NCBI GenBank assembly: GCA_935421135.1
Contig: OW285189.1
Coordinates: 8,205,072-8,269,071, forward strand
DNA length: 64,000 nucleotides
Reading direction: 5' to 3'
From: Bugulina stolonifera
Taxonomy: Eukaryota; Bryozoa; Gymnolaemata; Cheilostomatida; Bugulidae
Made by a program: the position numbers and the translations under genes. Under the pieces are notes generated by a model. That model searched no databases. It worked only from the letters and a program-made list of their open reading frames with translations, and had not been told where the DNA came from. Below, piece after piece: positions 49,971 to 60,714 of this stretch (position 1 is its first letter; the number at the start of each line of letters is the position of its first letter).

Positions 49971-52900
49971 CTATGAAGATTATTCAGGTTTATAAGCACT
50001 ACATCACTACATTTATTTATTTTTTTCCAAATCCGCAGCAGTAATTTTAGCAAATACCTGTAGGTGAAATAAATGTAGGTGAATATAATGTAGGCCCATT
50101 GCTGCATTATTACATGATAGTGAAAGCAATAGTTTGCCATGCTCCTAACATGTACCTACATACTCCTAACAAGTGATTATTGAAGCATGTATAGGACTGG
50201 CCCTATTCCAGGTATAAGTTGTGCTGTAACTACACTAGTTGCTCCGAGCACTCAGTTCCTCATGAAACTAGGCTAGAAGACTCCGAGGTAGTCTTATGGA
50301 GTTCTATCAAAGATGCAGAGCATATAGGAAGATAGAAGCTGTTGTATTGCAATCCGGATTCAATTCGACTAGTACAGAAAATGTGGCACCTAATTTGTAC
50401 AAAACTGGCTCTGCCAGAGTCTGAGGGACCGATGGGCAATTGGCATGCAATCAATGCCCAATTAATTATTTATCTCAAAACCCTCAGAACTGATACATAT
50501 TCGGGAGTTATGCCTAAAACAACATGAAAAAGCTTGAAGGAGTTTGACATCAGGTCGGTCCATCAAGGTCAGGTGGAGGATTGCAATGTAGGTAAAGCAA
50601 TGAACAACACATCAACCCAGAACTACATGTAATACAACATCGGCTATCAACCCCAATCACTTTACATAATATAAATAAATTTTACAGTGTACATTAATTA
50701 AGAGTAATTCGCAATATTTAGACAAGGCTGAAATATGGGCAGATTCATAAGGACGGTAAAGCCACTTTATAGGATCATACCACAAAGATTCAGTGGCTCA
50801 TAGACCTAGCAGACAGGGGGGTTGCTAGAACATCACCGAACCACCTTGGCCTTGTCTGTGCGGACACTGGGAAACAGTTCCTTGCAACAGCACTTACTGG
50901 CCGTGAGGCCCTTGACTTGAATCTTACCATCAGAGCAGGAAACCAGTATTTTCAAGTTTGCTCTGGGGCAGTGGGGTTCCAAGGCACAAATAAGACTGCA
51001 GTACAGACACTAGAGGATAAACACGAAGAATCCCCGTCCATGTTGAAGTTGGAGGGGTTGGTGAATGATAGAGCCATGGGGGTAAAGACACTGTTCCAGG
51101 CAGTGTTACTGCTCACTGAGGAGTTGGCCGAGTTCAGTGCTGCTATGCATGCTACATATTGTACATGTACAAGGCTTCATTCACTTTCCACACCACCTGC
51201 TGGAGTTGTGTGCAAATGGGACACGTGCAGAGATGGTGCCCAGCAGAGCTGGATCCAAGTCAGATTTGACTTGACTTGACGTGTCAAGTCAAGTCACAAG
51301 TCGACTTGACTTGGACTTGCCAACTTGCTGACTTGACTTGACTTTGACTTGACATGACTTGACTTGGACACATGAATGACTTGCGATTTTGACTTGGGTT
51401 CTGCCAAGTCAATGTGGCAAATAAAAATATTGTGTACAGTATATAGCCAACATGGAAAACAGGTCTCAACTGTGTACCTATTTATCATGTTTATTTCATC
51501 AGTGCTACTAGCAACACTCAGAGTATATCAAGGCTAGCTCTGGGGCCTTTATTGAGTTGTGTGTGCTTTGTAAATTGTGGAAATTCTCACCAAAGCGTGT
51601 ATGCTTAGTGTACCTGGTGAACATGAAAGAGCCTGCCTTGTCACTGTAGCTATATAAGTGCTTTACTAATCTGTCGGAGCAAGGTGAACATGATGTAATC
51701 TGGAATAAGTTGATGGCTGGTGCATTTAACACAGTGTTGAATTTAGCATCTCAGTCAAGAGACGGCAGTCCCATCACTGTGGAGCAGGCACGTCTATTAG
51801 AGTCTCCAACTAAAAAGGAAAGCTATAGCCCTTCAGAACTTTCTGATTCAGTAGAACATCTGTGTGAGACTCTCTTTCTGTACCAGACAATATTCGTGAA
51901 GAGACAATATCGGAACTTGGGAGAAATAAACAGACACATTTGTGTGACCATGCTGTGAGTCCAAAGATAGCTGCCAGCAAAAGACAGCTCTCCAGTGTAT
52001 AGCCACCAACCTAGCCCCTGGGCCTATACCCATCCCTGCTAAGGAATGGGCATAGGTTCTAAAACCAACTCAGGGTGCCACAATGGAATTGCCATTCTCT
52101 GGGGTGAAAGTTGAGTCAGATGAGTCTGTCGAAAAGCCAGTAGTGAGTCGAGGGGGTGCCAGGGGGTGAAGCATAAGCAAACCATAATGATAGGTTCTTT
52201 GTGTCTGCTTGTTGAGTCAGGAGTTGAGGAGAATGATCACACTATTCCTATCCAGGACAGAAGTTAAGCAGAGGCCAGAGAAACCTTTGCCAAGTGCTCA
52301 GGTACATTTGGAATGAGTAAAATGCCAAAGGTTCAGGCCCCCGTTGAGGATAATAAGACCAGGCTGAGCTGAGAGGCATTCCAGTTGATCCAAAGCTTGT
52401 ATCGTTGGCGAACGATTGAACGGTTGTTGCCGTATCTGTGACTTCCCTTGGACGGAGAGGTGTATACAGAGCCATGTTCAACAAAACTTCGCCAATGTTA
52501 TTGTGCATGCTAGTTTTAACACATAAACTACAATGTCGTGTATAACCATTAGATGAGAAAGGAAAGTAACGGGCATGCTACATGTACATGTACATGGGCG
52601 CACCACTTCTACGAATATCACACGTTTAAATAACAGAAAACGTTGTTAGGTGCTACACATCTGTTGCGGTTTTTTTCTTGTAAAATAAAGAAGTTGTCTA
52701 CTCAATAATTCAGCTAGAGGCAAGGGTAGATAAGTCTAAGTAATTAGTGTAGCCTGTGAACCTACAAGAGATAATTGGGGGAACTGTTGCGACTACATTC
52801 AATCTCTTTGTGTTTCACCCCCTTTTGTAGCTTAGATTAAAACCTCTACTATTTTAGCAATACATAGAAAGATGCAAGTTGAAATATGTCTGCTTGGTGC

Positions 52901-54010
52901 CAATTAAATTCAACTAAATGTTTTCTATACGTAGCGGCACCTGAGAAGTTTGGCTTGAATTCATGGTTGAGAATGGATACCATGTATTGGCTGCTGTTTT
53001 GTTTTATTCTTGCTGTGTTTACAATGTGGATTGAACTTTTCCCACAGTGCTGGTCTGTTGTTGGTTTAATTTAAGCTATACAGCTTCCGTCAATTTTGAG
53101 GTCAGTAGAATATACATGTATTGCAAATTAAGTATTAAATTGATTTTAATTTATTTAATAGTTTCATTTAATTATCCTAAAAGCTAAACTCAACTGCTAG
53201 CAACTTGTCAAAGCATCTTAAATCAGCTGTAGACAATCAACACTGGATTCGTATTTGGTAATGTTAAACATTTATAACATGCAATAAAGTTCAACATCAG
53301 TAACCGCAAAACGCAAAATTAATACGATTCACATCAATTTTGCATACCCATAAGACATGTAGATGGAAGCCAATCTACAAGTTCGACAAGATTAGTATCT
53401 CAGCCCTCTGCAAGCAAATGAAGTTGACGGGTTAGCTAACTTGGCAGATACCTGTGCCCTCTTGTACGGGACCCAGACATACTCCATCACAGCATGACAT
53501 GGAGGCCACTGCTGTACCAACTCTGGCCCAGTTGCTATCTAAACATATGAAGGGTATTCATCTAGCTAGTTGGTATAAGAAGTCTGCCAAGGACAATGCA
53601 GTGATAAACAGTTCAAGAGGGACAAAACAGCCCCGTCTTGAAGAATCACCAGACACTTCTCCATGTAGACAGATGTGAAGCACCAAACCCCAACCCTAGT
53701 CACATTTAGTGAAGCCAGATGCGTGGACCCACTGGAACAGCTATTGGGTAGAAAGCTGCTGTCTATGACAGAAGGTTCCATAACTAAGGAGGTTAGATCT
53801 CCACACAAATCTTATGTTCATCGTTTTGACAAAGAGTTTGACCGTCTTAAATCAGGCAAATGTAAATCTCTTGATAAAGACCTAAAGAGTGGGATACGGC
53901 AGGAGATCAGGAAGCCCGGTGCCGATCGTGACGAACACATTCACGCTATAAACAACACCTACCATTAAACTTTTGGATGTAATGTGCAGTAGAAAATACT
54001 AGTGTAATAT
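49971..54010. other. No gene recognised
   Basis: About 4 kb, probably upstream intron of the RNF213-like gene. Small plus-strand frames at 50917-51279, 51710-51958 and 53454-53968 look like decayed coding sequence (for example FDKEFDRLKSGKCKSLDKDL at about 53826-53885), but I recognise no family. A CTTGA-type simple repeat lies at 51256-51412. Confidence 0.5.
51256..51412. repeat. Simple repeat of TTGAC/GTCAA type
   Basis: Irregular TTGAC units in both orientations, including the self-complementary stretch GACTTGACGTGTCAAGTC. Low-complexity sequence. Confidence 0.85.
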
Positions 54011-54682
54011 TGTGGTGTTCCAGAAATGCCCGATAGGAACAGCCTCCTCGAGCCACACGCTAGAAGTTACAGTATCTGACTGTTATTGTATACTCACCTT
54101 GTATGGATGCGTATACCTATGCTTATCCTTGCCTGCACTTGCTTGTACTTGTCTAGATTGTGCAATTAAGTGGAACATTAATATTATTCTATGTCTAGTT
54201 GCCTTGTATGCCTACCATAAGGGAGGCCACAGTCTCAGAATATACTAGTTTTCACATATTATATGTTTTATGCCATTATAAGCACTTTTTTATAATGGCC
54301 AACCCTTTTAAGGTCGGCCCATGGGCCTTTTGTCGCCATATTGTTATGCAATCTGTAGGGCCGATGCTATATCACCCTTGCCGATGCTATATCGGCCTTT
54401 TGATCGGAACTATCACCGGAAACGTTCTTACTATTAATAAAAGCGTTATCATTTTCTGTACTAAATCAGCTGATGATTGGACTGCAATAAAGTCATATCT
54501 CCCAACTCAAGCTATATAAACTCTTCTCTCTCAGCAGAGCAATTACAGCTCTTGGTCCCATTGGACCACTAGCCCGAACTGACTCTTAGGCTATAAAGAA
54601 CATACTCGTTCAACTCTTTTTGAGCATAGCATCGGGCCTACGGCCCTTACACGTGAATAACCCAAAAGTACTGTTCACTCTA
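54011..54682 (+). repeat. LTR interrupted by the Polinton
   Basis: Starts TGTGGTGTTCC after ATAT (54007-54010). Contains CTATTAATAAAAGCG and GCAATAAAGTCAT signals, then blocks shared with 44830-45335 up to CTGTTCACTCT. At 54683 the similarity stops and the Polinton end begins, so the rest of this LTR is predicted to the right of the window. Confidence 0.65.
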
Positions 54683-54850
54683 AGTAGTAATATCAGTGCA
54701 GATCTGCACAGACATTTCCCCACGGATTCAGCCAATCACAGAGCCGTATTTCGGATTCTGACCAATCAGGAGCCACCACCCTCCGTGACCTTCGTCAAGG
54801 ACACCGGAACTAGCCAAAATTTCCCCACGACCTTGCCAAGGTCGCGCTCC
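54683..54850 (+). repeat. Left terminal repeat region of Polinton
   Basis: About 170 bp aligning with the arm of the miniature element, including the 14-bp palindrome GTGCAGATCTGCAC (54697-54710). The matching right terminal repeat lies outside the window, so its full length is unknown. Confidence 0.7.
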
Positions 54851-54876
54851 GGAACTGAGCGTTTCCTCCTCAAAAA

Positions 54877-54985
54877 ATTTCCTAACCGCGAACGAAAAAT
54901 CTCCAAAAATTTTCCTAACCGCGACCGAAAAATCTCAAAAAATAATCCTAACCGCGAACGAAAAAAATCTCCAAAAAAAACTTAC
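54877..54985 (+). repeat. About 30-bp tandem repeat, three units
   Basis: Units of the type CCTAACCGCGAACGAAAAAT followed by CTCCAAAAA, three diverged copies, inside the Polinton flank. Confidence 0.85.
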
Positions 54986-55282
54986 CTCGAATGAAACGTC
55001 CCCGTCCTCGATTCTCTTAAAACTCTCCAACCTCTCCCTCGCGCCTCTTCTCTCCACGCCTCTCGCCTCTCGAATGATCGCCACCGACCCCGTCCCCCGC
55101 CTCTCCTATTCCAAGCCCCGCCCTCAAACCTCGGAATCTCCGCCCCGACCCTTTGACCAATCGACTGTGGACGAGGGGTGGGAGCCGGCCGCCAGCCGGG
55201 TCCCTCCCGCCCGGGACCCGTCGCGTTCTTCCCGACTATTTCCCCGGGGTTTTGAAATTCGTATCACCATGTTTTTGGGTTT

Positions 55283-55440
55283 CGATTAATAATACGTATA
55301 TTTCATCGTATTCCTTAGAAAGTATATAATGATAGAAAGTATAGAATAGAAAAAAATGGTCGATTAATAATACGTTTATTTTATTGTATTCGTAAGAAAG
55401 TATATAATGATAGAAAGTATAGAATAGAAAAAAAATGGAA
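55283..55440 (+). repeat. 78-bp tandem duplication
   Basis: Two copies starting CGATTAATAATACGT at 55283 and 55361, with a third, degraded copy reaching to about 55520. AT-rich, non-coding. Confidence 0.85.
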
Positions 55441-56245
55441 AGTATAGAGTAGAAAAAAGTACATAACTGAAACTATATAGAAAGGCCATAATATCGTATT
55501 CGCTAGAAAGTATAAATGTGTATATTTTGTTTGAAATTATAAATTTAAAACTATAAATATAGAAGCGAAAGGTGTATAATTCACTCAATATCCTCCCTCT
55601 ATTGTTATTTAGTTTAGCCTGGTAAAGAGAAAATGAAAAAAGAAAATGTGAATAAAATGTTTGAGAAATTAATGAAGAAAGATTAGAAAACATAATAGAG
55701 ACAGTAGAGAGTAATGTGTACAGCTATATATTCAAAACGGTAGGGTAAAAACACTTACTTGAGCTACCACCTTCATATTTCGCTTGATTGAAACAATCGA
55801 TTCAGTGTTTTTGTCATTGCAATAAGCCTAAAATTAAAAGGTAACAAAAAGTCTATAATTAAAAGATAAAAAAATGTAAAAGAAGTGAGAATACAACAAA
55901 TAAAAATGTAGAGCAAAAAATCTTATCATTCAGAGAAAATTACTAGAAAAAATTACTAGAAAAATTACTAGAAAAATAAGGTAAATCTTGCTCACCATTG
56001 TTGTAGTTCAGTATATTCACTAGACTTTTGGACTTCTAATTTTTGTAAGAAAGTAGAACTTTTTTCAATACAGATTTGCCTTTCTTCAACTTTAGTTCTT
56101 GGAATGAGGCCCAACCAGAAAAACTTTTGTTTTTATATGTTTTTGCTCAAAAATTCCTTAACCAATCAGCTAAAAGGGGCATTTTAAGGTTAAAGAGGCC
56201 TTTTTAAGGTTAGGACTTTTTATAGAATTATTAAGAGGAAAGAGG
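55441..56245. other. AT-rich Polinton flank, no firm gene
   Basis: About 800 bp. A minus-strand open stretch at 56127-55995 followed by GTGAGC and a second open stretch at 55829-55761 bordered by TTTTAG and GTAAGT might be a spliced small gene. The frame depends on the chosen phase; no product recognised. Confidence 0.3.
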
Positions 56246-58260
56246 TAGATTTTGAAGGTTGGAGGGGTCGGAGAGGGTTGGAGAGGGTCGGAGGAGGGTG
56301 GGAGAGGGTCGGAGGAGGGTGGGAGGGGGTCGGAGGAGGGTGGGAGGGGGTCAGAGAGGGTTGGAGGAGGGTGGGAGAGGGTTGGATGGGGTTGGAGGAG
56401 GGTGGGAGGGCGTCGGAGAGGGTTGGAGATGGTTGGAGGAGGATGGGAGGGGGTCGGAGAGGGTGGGAGGAGGTTGGAGGGGGTCGAAGGAGGGTGGGAG
56501 GGGGTCGGAGAGGGTCGGGGAGGGTTGGAGGAGGGTGGGAGAGGGTCGGAGGAGGGTGGGAGAGGGTCGGAGGGGGTCAGAGAGGGTCGGAGGAGGGTGG
56601 GAGGGGGTCGGAGAGGGTGGGAGGGGCTCGGAGATGGTCAGAGGAGGGTGGGAGGAGGGTGGGAGGGGGTCGGAGGAGGGTGGGAGAGGGTTGGATGGGG
56701 TTGGAGGAGGGTGGGAGGGCGTCGGAGAGGGTTGGAGATGGTTGGAGGAGGGTGGGAGGGGGTCGGAGAGGGTGGGAGGAGGTTGGAGGGGTTCGAAGGA
56801 GGGTGGGAGGAGGTCGGAGAGGGTCGGAGGAGGGTGGGAGGGGGTCGGAGAGGGTGGGAAGGGCTCGGAGATGGTCGGAGGAGGGTGGGAGGGGGTCGGA
56901 GGGGGTCAGAGAGGGTCGGAGGAGGGTGGGAGGGGGTCGGAGGAGGGTGGGAGGGGGTCGGAGAGGGGTGTTAGGGGGTCGGAGGGCGTCAGGAGGGGTG
57001 GGTGAGGTTGGAGAGGGCCACCCTCTCCAACCCCCTCCCACCCCTCTCTGACCATCTCCGACCCCCTCCCACCCTCCTCCGACCCCCTCCCACCCCTTCC
57101 GACCCCCTCTCACCCTCCTCCAACCATCTCCAAGCCCCTCCTACCCTCTCCGACCCCCTCCCACCCTCCTCCGACCATCTCCGACCCCCTCCCACCCTCC
57201 TCCGACCCCCTCCCACCCCCTCCGGCCCCCTCTCACCCTTCTCCAACCATCTCCGAGCCCCTCCCACCCTCTACGACCCCCTCCCACCCTTCTCCGACCC
57301 TCTCCGACCCCCTCCCACCCTCCTCCGACCCCCTCCCACCCTCTCCGACCCCCTCCCACCCTCTCCGACCCCCTCCCACCCTCCTCCGACCCTCTCCGAC
57401 CTCCTCCCACCCTCCTTCGAACCCCTCCAACCTCCTCCCACCCTCTCCGACCCCCTCCCACCCTCCTCCAACCATCTCCAACCCTCTCCGACGCCCTCCC
57501 ACCCTCCTCCAACCCCATCCAACCCTCTCCCACCCTCCTCCGACCCCCTCCCACCCTCCTCCCACCCTCCTCCGACCATCTCCGAGCCCCTCCCACCCTC
57601 TCCGACCCCCTCCCACCCTCCTCCGACCCTCTCTGACCCCCTCCGACCCTCTCCCACCCTCCTCCGACCCTCTCCCACCCTCCTCCAACCCTCCCCGACC
57701 CTCTCCGACCCCCTCCCACCCTCCTCCAACCATCTCCAACCCTCTCCGACGCCCTCCCACCCTCCTCCAACCCCATCCAACCCTCTCCCACCCTCCTCCA
57801 ACCCTCTCTGACCCCCTCCCACCCTCCTCCGACCCCCTCCCACCCTCCTCCAACCCTCTCCAACCCCCTCCCACCCTCCTCCGACCCTCTCCGACCCCCT
57901 CCCACCCTCCTCCGACCATCTCCGACCCCCTCCCACCCTCTCCGACCCCCTCCCACCCTCCTCCGACCCTCTCCGACACCCTCTAACCCTCTCCCAACCT
58001 CCTCCAACCCTCTCCCACCCTCCTCCGACCCTCTCCCACCCTCCTCCAACCCTCTCCCACCCTCTCCGACCCCCTCCCACCCTCCTCCGACCTTTTCCAA
58101 CCTCCTCCCACCTTCTCCGACCCCCTCCCACCCTCCTCCAACTCTCTCCAGCCCTCTCTGACCCCCTCCCACCCTCCTCCGATACCCTCCAACCCTCTCC
58201 GACCCCCTCCAACCCCCTCCAACCCTCCTACACCTCTCTAACTACCTCCCACCCCTCTCC
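56246..58260. repeat. 2-kb G-rich/C-rich palindromic minisatellite
   Basis: On the plus strand 56246-57010 is built of G-rich units (GGAGGGTGGGAGGGGGTCGG type) and 57016-58260 of their complement; the switch is at about 57013, where GGTTGGAGAGGG and CCCTCTCCAACC flank CCA. The two halves can pair over hundreds of bases, and the G-runs fit the pattern for quadruplexes. It has no stop codons in most frames, which creates six long artificial open frames. Confidence 0.95.
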
Positions 58261-58312
58261 AATCCTCTCAGGTCTTAGTGATAGAAGTTTGAGAGGTGGG
58301 AGGGACTTCTGC

Positions 58313-58320
58313 TATAAAAG
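58313..58320 (+). promoter_or_regulatory. TATA box before first Polinton gene
   Basis: TATAAAAG sits 28 bases before the ATG at 58348, between the palindrome and the first gene. Transcription from it would give a very short leader. Confidence 0.55.
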
Positions 58321-58347
58321 TGGCACACATCTCTTAGAAAAGTCACA

Positions 58348-59637
58348 ATGCTCATAAGAGCTAGTGAGAGAGATAGTCTAGTGGAAGAATATAGTGAGAG
58401 AGATAGTCTAGTGGAAGAAGAGCAATCTACACAGAGGATGGAGAATATAGCAGAGCTACAAGAGGAAGGAATACAGATACTCTTAAAAGATGTTCTTCCA
58501 AAGTCTGTGTGGGACTATATGATCAGTAGAAACATGGATACAACGAACAGTCCTTGGATGTGGTTCTTCGTAGATCAAAATGCAAAGTGTGAGGTTATAA
58601 ATGAGATCTGCTTTTACATCATGGGAATTATTCAATCGGTGAGATATCTCTACACAGGAGTGGGGAAAGACTTTAGAGAGCGTGCCCTCTCTTTTAACGA
58701 CTTTAAGACTAGATGGACTGTAATTAAAAGGGGACTACCACGTAGACCTCATGATGAAGTACGAAAGTATGACATTCAGTATATTATCGATGAGATGGAG
58801 CTACCTGGACAGATTAAGGCAAACGTGAAGGAGATGGTGGAGATAATCAGATTCACTCCTACTAATATAGTATATCTACTAAACATTTTTATCTACATAG
58901 ATAATGAGCCTCAGCGTGAACGTGCGAAATATGAACTATTCTATAGAGTTTTAAATATCTTAGAGCGTGGAGCAAGAAGACGTAAGCTAGAAGATGAAAG
59001 ACAAAAAACACGAAACAGGAGAGGAGTTGATGATATAGACATTACAGGAAGTATTATAAGATCTAGGAGACATGTCTATGCAGCACACTTCTCTATTCCA
59101 TCAAAAAAAAGAAAGACAACCTCTCCTTCTAGAGAAGAAGACTACATTTCTCACACATCCTCACCAGTTGATAGTAGTCTGTTGGAAGTAGATTTTGAAA
59201 AAGACCCACTCCCCTCTTCTAGAGTTGAAGATACACCCCATGCACCAACACCAGTTGATAGAAAGATAATAGAGGTAGACTTTGAAGAGAAGGTGGAGCA
59301 ACTAGAGCTTATTACAGAAGGTGATGATGAAAATTTAGTGACTAATCTTCCTAATGGAAGAGATGAACAAATAGAAGAGAGAGTGATAGAGGAAAAAATA
59401 CAGACTGTCATTGGTGAAGGAGAAATAATAGAGAGAGAGAGAATACAAGTTGAGGATGTTAAAGTAATTAAATCTAGTAGTGAAGAAGAAAGAGAGGAGC
59501 GAGATGAGAGTAGTGAGCTTGATCAAAAAACATCTAGTATTATTCCTAACTTTCAAATTCCTTTTATACAAGAAGAAGAAGAAAGTAGTGAAGACTCATT
59601 ACCACTACCCTTGTGGGTACCTACTAGCGATGCATAA
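58348..59637 (+). CDS. Polinton protein of unknown function, acidic tail
   Basis: 429 aa. The amino terminus has a direct repeat of SERDSLVEE (residues 6-14 and 16-24). Residues about 30-215 look globular and helical (IQILLKDVLPKSVWDYMISR, then SFNDFKTRWTVIKRG); a basic stretch (ERGARRRKLEDERQKTRNRR) follows, and the carboxy half is acidic and low-complexity with two SPVDSSLLEVDFE / TPVDRKIIEVDFE repeats. I recognise no family. First gene of the visible plus-strand row, with a TATA box in front. A later ATG at codon 31 (MENIAELQEEG) is an alternative start. Confidence 0.75.
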   Translation: MLIRASERDSLVEEYSERDSLVEEEQSTQRMENIAELQEEGIQILLKDVLPKSVWDYMISRNMDTTNSPWMWFFVDQNAKCEVINEICFYIMGIIQSVRYLYTGVGKDFRERALSFNDFKTRWTVIKRGLPRRPHDEVRKYDIQYIIDEMELPGQIKANVKEMVEIIRFTPTNIVYLLNIFIYIDNEPQRERAKYELFYRVLNILERGARRRKLEDERQKTRNRRGVDDIDITGSIIRSRRHVYAAHFSIPSKKRKTTSPSREEDYISHTSSPVDSSLLEVDFEKDPLPSSRVEDTPHAPTPVDRKIIEVDFEEKVEQLELITEGDDENLVTNLPNGRDEQIEERVIEEKIQTVIGEGEIIERERIQVEDVKVIKSSSEEEREERDESSELDQKTSSIIPNFQIPFIQEEEESSEDSLPLPLWVPTSDA

Positions 59638-59678
59638 AAATGTAGTGAAAGTAGATTCATCTATCAAAAGCCTTGAAA

Positions 59679-59837
59679 ATGTTAGAGAGACAACAAGTGG
59701 AGAACAAAGGGCTAGAGTGTGGTGATGTTGCAGATGGTTTGCTACGAGATGTTGTAGAGATTGTTTTAGAAAATGTAGAAAAAGTTGACGATGACTCTAG
59801 CGTGAGAGTTGATAATAAAGTTAGGAAAAAGAGGTGA
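59679..59837 (+). CDS. Small Polinton protein, 52 aa (tentative)
   Basis: ATG to TGA with acidic centre and basic end (MLERQQVENKGLEC, then NKVRKKR). Fills the gap between the first gene and the membrane peptide. No family recognised; might be chance. Confidence 0.4.
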   Translation: MLERQQVENKGLECGDVADGLLRDVVEIVLENVEKVDDDSSVRVDNKVRKKR

Positions 59838-59852
59838 CCTCTTCATCTAGCT

Positions 59853-60026
59853 ATGACACTTCTTGTTCTACTCTTATTCATAGTCGGATTTTATTATGCT
59901 TATACTTATTTGAGAGCTAATATGACTCTACTTAAAGCTGAAGAGAGTGAGAAAAGCATCATAAGACCCTCAGGCATTCAAGTGAGTAACTACAATGTCA
60001 CAGCGAGAAACAGATCTTCGTCTTAA
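59853..60026 (+). CDS. Single-span membrane peptide of Polinton, 57 aa
   Basis: Starts MTLLVLLLFIVGFYYAYTYL, a clear transmembrane helix, then a polar tail ending NVTARNRSSS. Its last 32 bases overlap the start of the ATPase gene in another frame, a compact viral-type arrangement. Small membrane proteins are common in large DNA viruses with jelly-roll capsids; the role here is unknown. Confidence 0.65.
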   Translation: MTLLVLLLFIVGFYYAYTYLRANMTLLKAEESEKSIIRPSGIQVSNYNVTARNRSSS

Positions 60027-60650
60027 GAACCCTTTCACAGCACTAGTATGCGGACCTACAGGGAGTGGAAAAACGGAACTCTTGTTCAATCTCATTAATA
60101 GAGTCGCTGAAGTATCTACCCCAACTCCTATGGATATTATATACTGCTATGGTGTGTGGCAACCTCGGTTCGACGAATTTAAAGACAGGGTACACTTTCA
60201 TAGCGGGATGATTGATGTGGAGAATGACATCCCTCGAGATGGAAATATTCGATGGCTCATTATAGATGACTTGATGGGAGAAGTCGGAGGAAAAGAATCT
60301 ATTAATGCCATATTTACCAAATTTAGTCATCATCTTAACATAAGCGTCTTTTTTCTCCTACAAAATCTTTTCCCTAAAGATAATAGGACAGTCTCTATAA
60401 ACTCGCAGTACTTTTTTCTGTTTAAAAATCCTAGAGATGGAGTATCCGTGTCTAACCTTGCTAAACAAGCATTCCCTCAAAGTATGAAAGCTGTGCAGGA
60501 AGCATTTGGGGATGCTACGCGTGAACCTCATTCATATTTTTTATCAATCTGAGACAAGAAACTCCCGAGTGGGCTCGATTAATTGGAAATTTCGCTTCTA
60601 GACATTTGCCAATGGCTGCCTACATTCCTAATAACACTTCCTATAAGTAA
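59995..60650 (+). CDS. FtsK/HerA-type genome-packaging ATPase, frame break near end
   Basis: Residues 20-27 are the Walker A loop GPTGSGKT and 87-91 the Walker B strand LIIDD; FFLLQNLFP is the usual sensor region. The family pumps DNA into the capsid. The start frame ends at TGA 60550-60552. The conserved end of the family (LRQETPEWARL and a final AAYIPNN) is in the -1 frame up to TAA 60648-60650. The change occurs at TTTTTTA, 60537-60543. Either a real -1 frameshift, an inactivating indel, or a base missing from a T run in the assembly. With the shift the length is about 218 residues, usual for the family. Confidence 0.9.
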
Positions 60651-60714
60651 AGCATACTCACCACTCCATCACCATTTCGAACTTAGGATTTGAAGAGAGA
60701 GTACACGTTCAGAT

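Noticed and set aside
51710..51958. 82-codon plus frame as a gene
   Set aside because: No recognised domain, no neighbouring coding signal and no conserved ends; length is within chance expectation.
56252..58222. Long open frames of 240-343 codons on both strands (GGRGSEEGGR-type and PPPTLSDPLPPS-type proteins)
   Set aside because: They follow from the stop-free minisatellite; many overlap each other in several frames on both strands and have no start or domain of their own.
60043..60333. Minus-strand 96-codon frame
   Set aside because: It is antisense to the packaging ATPase with its intact Walker motifs.
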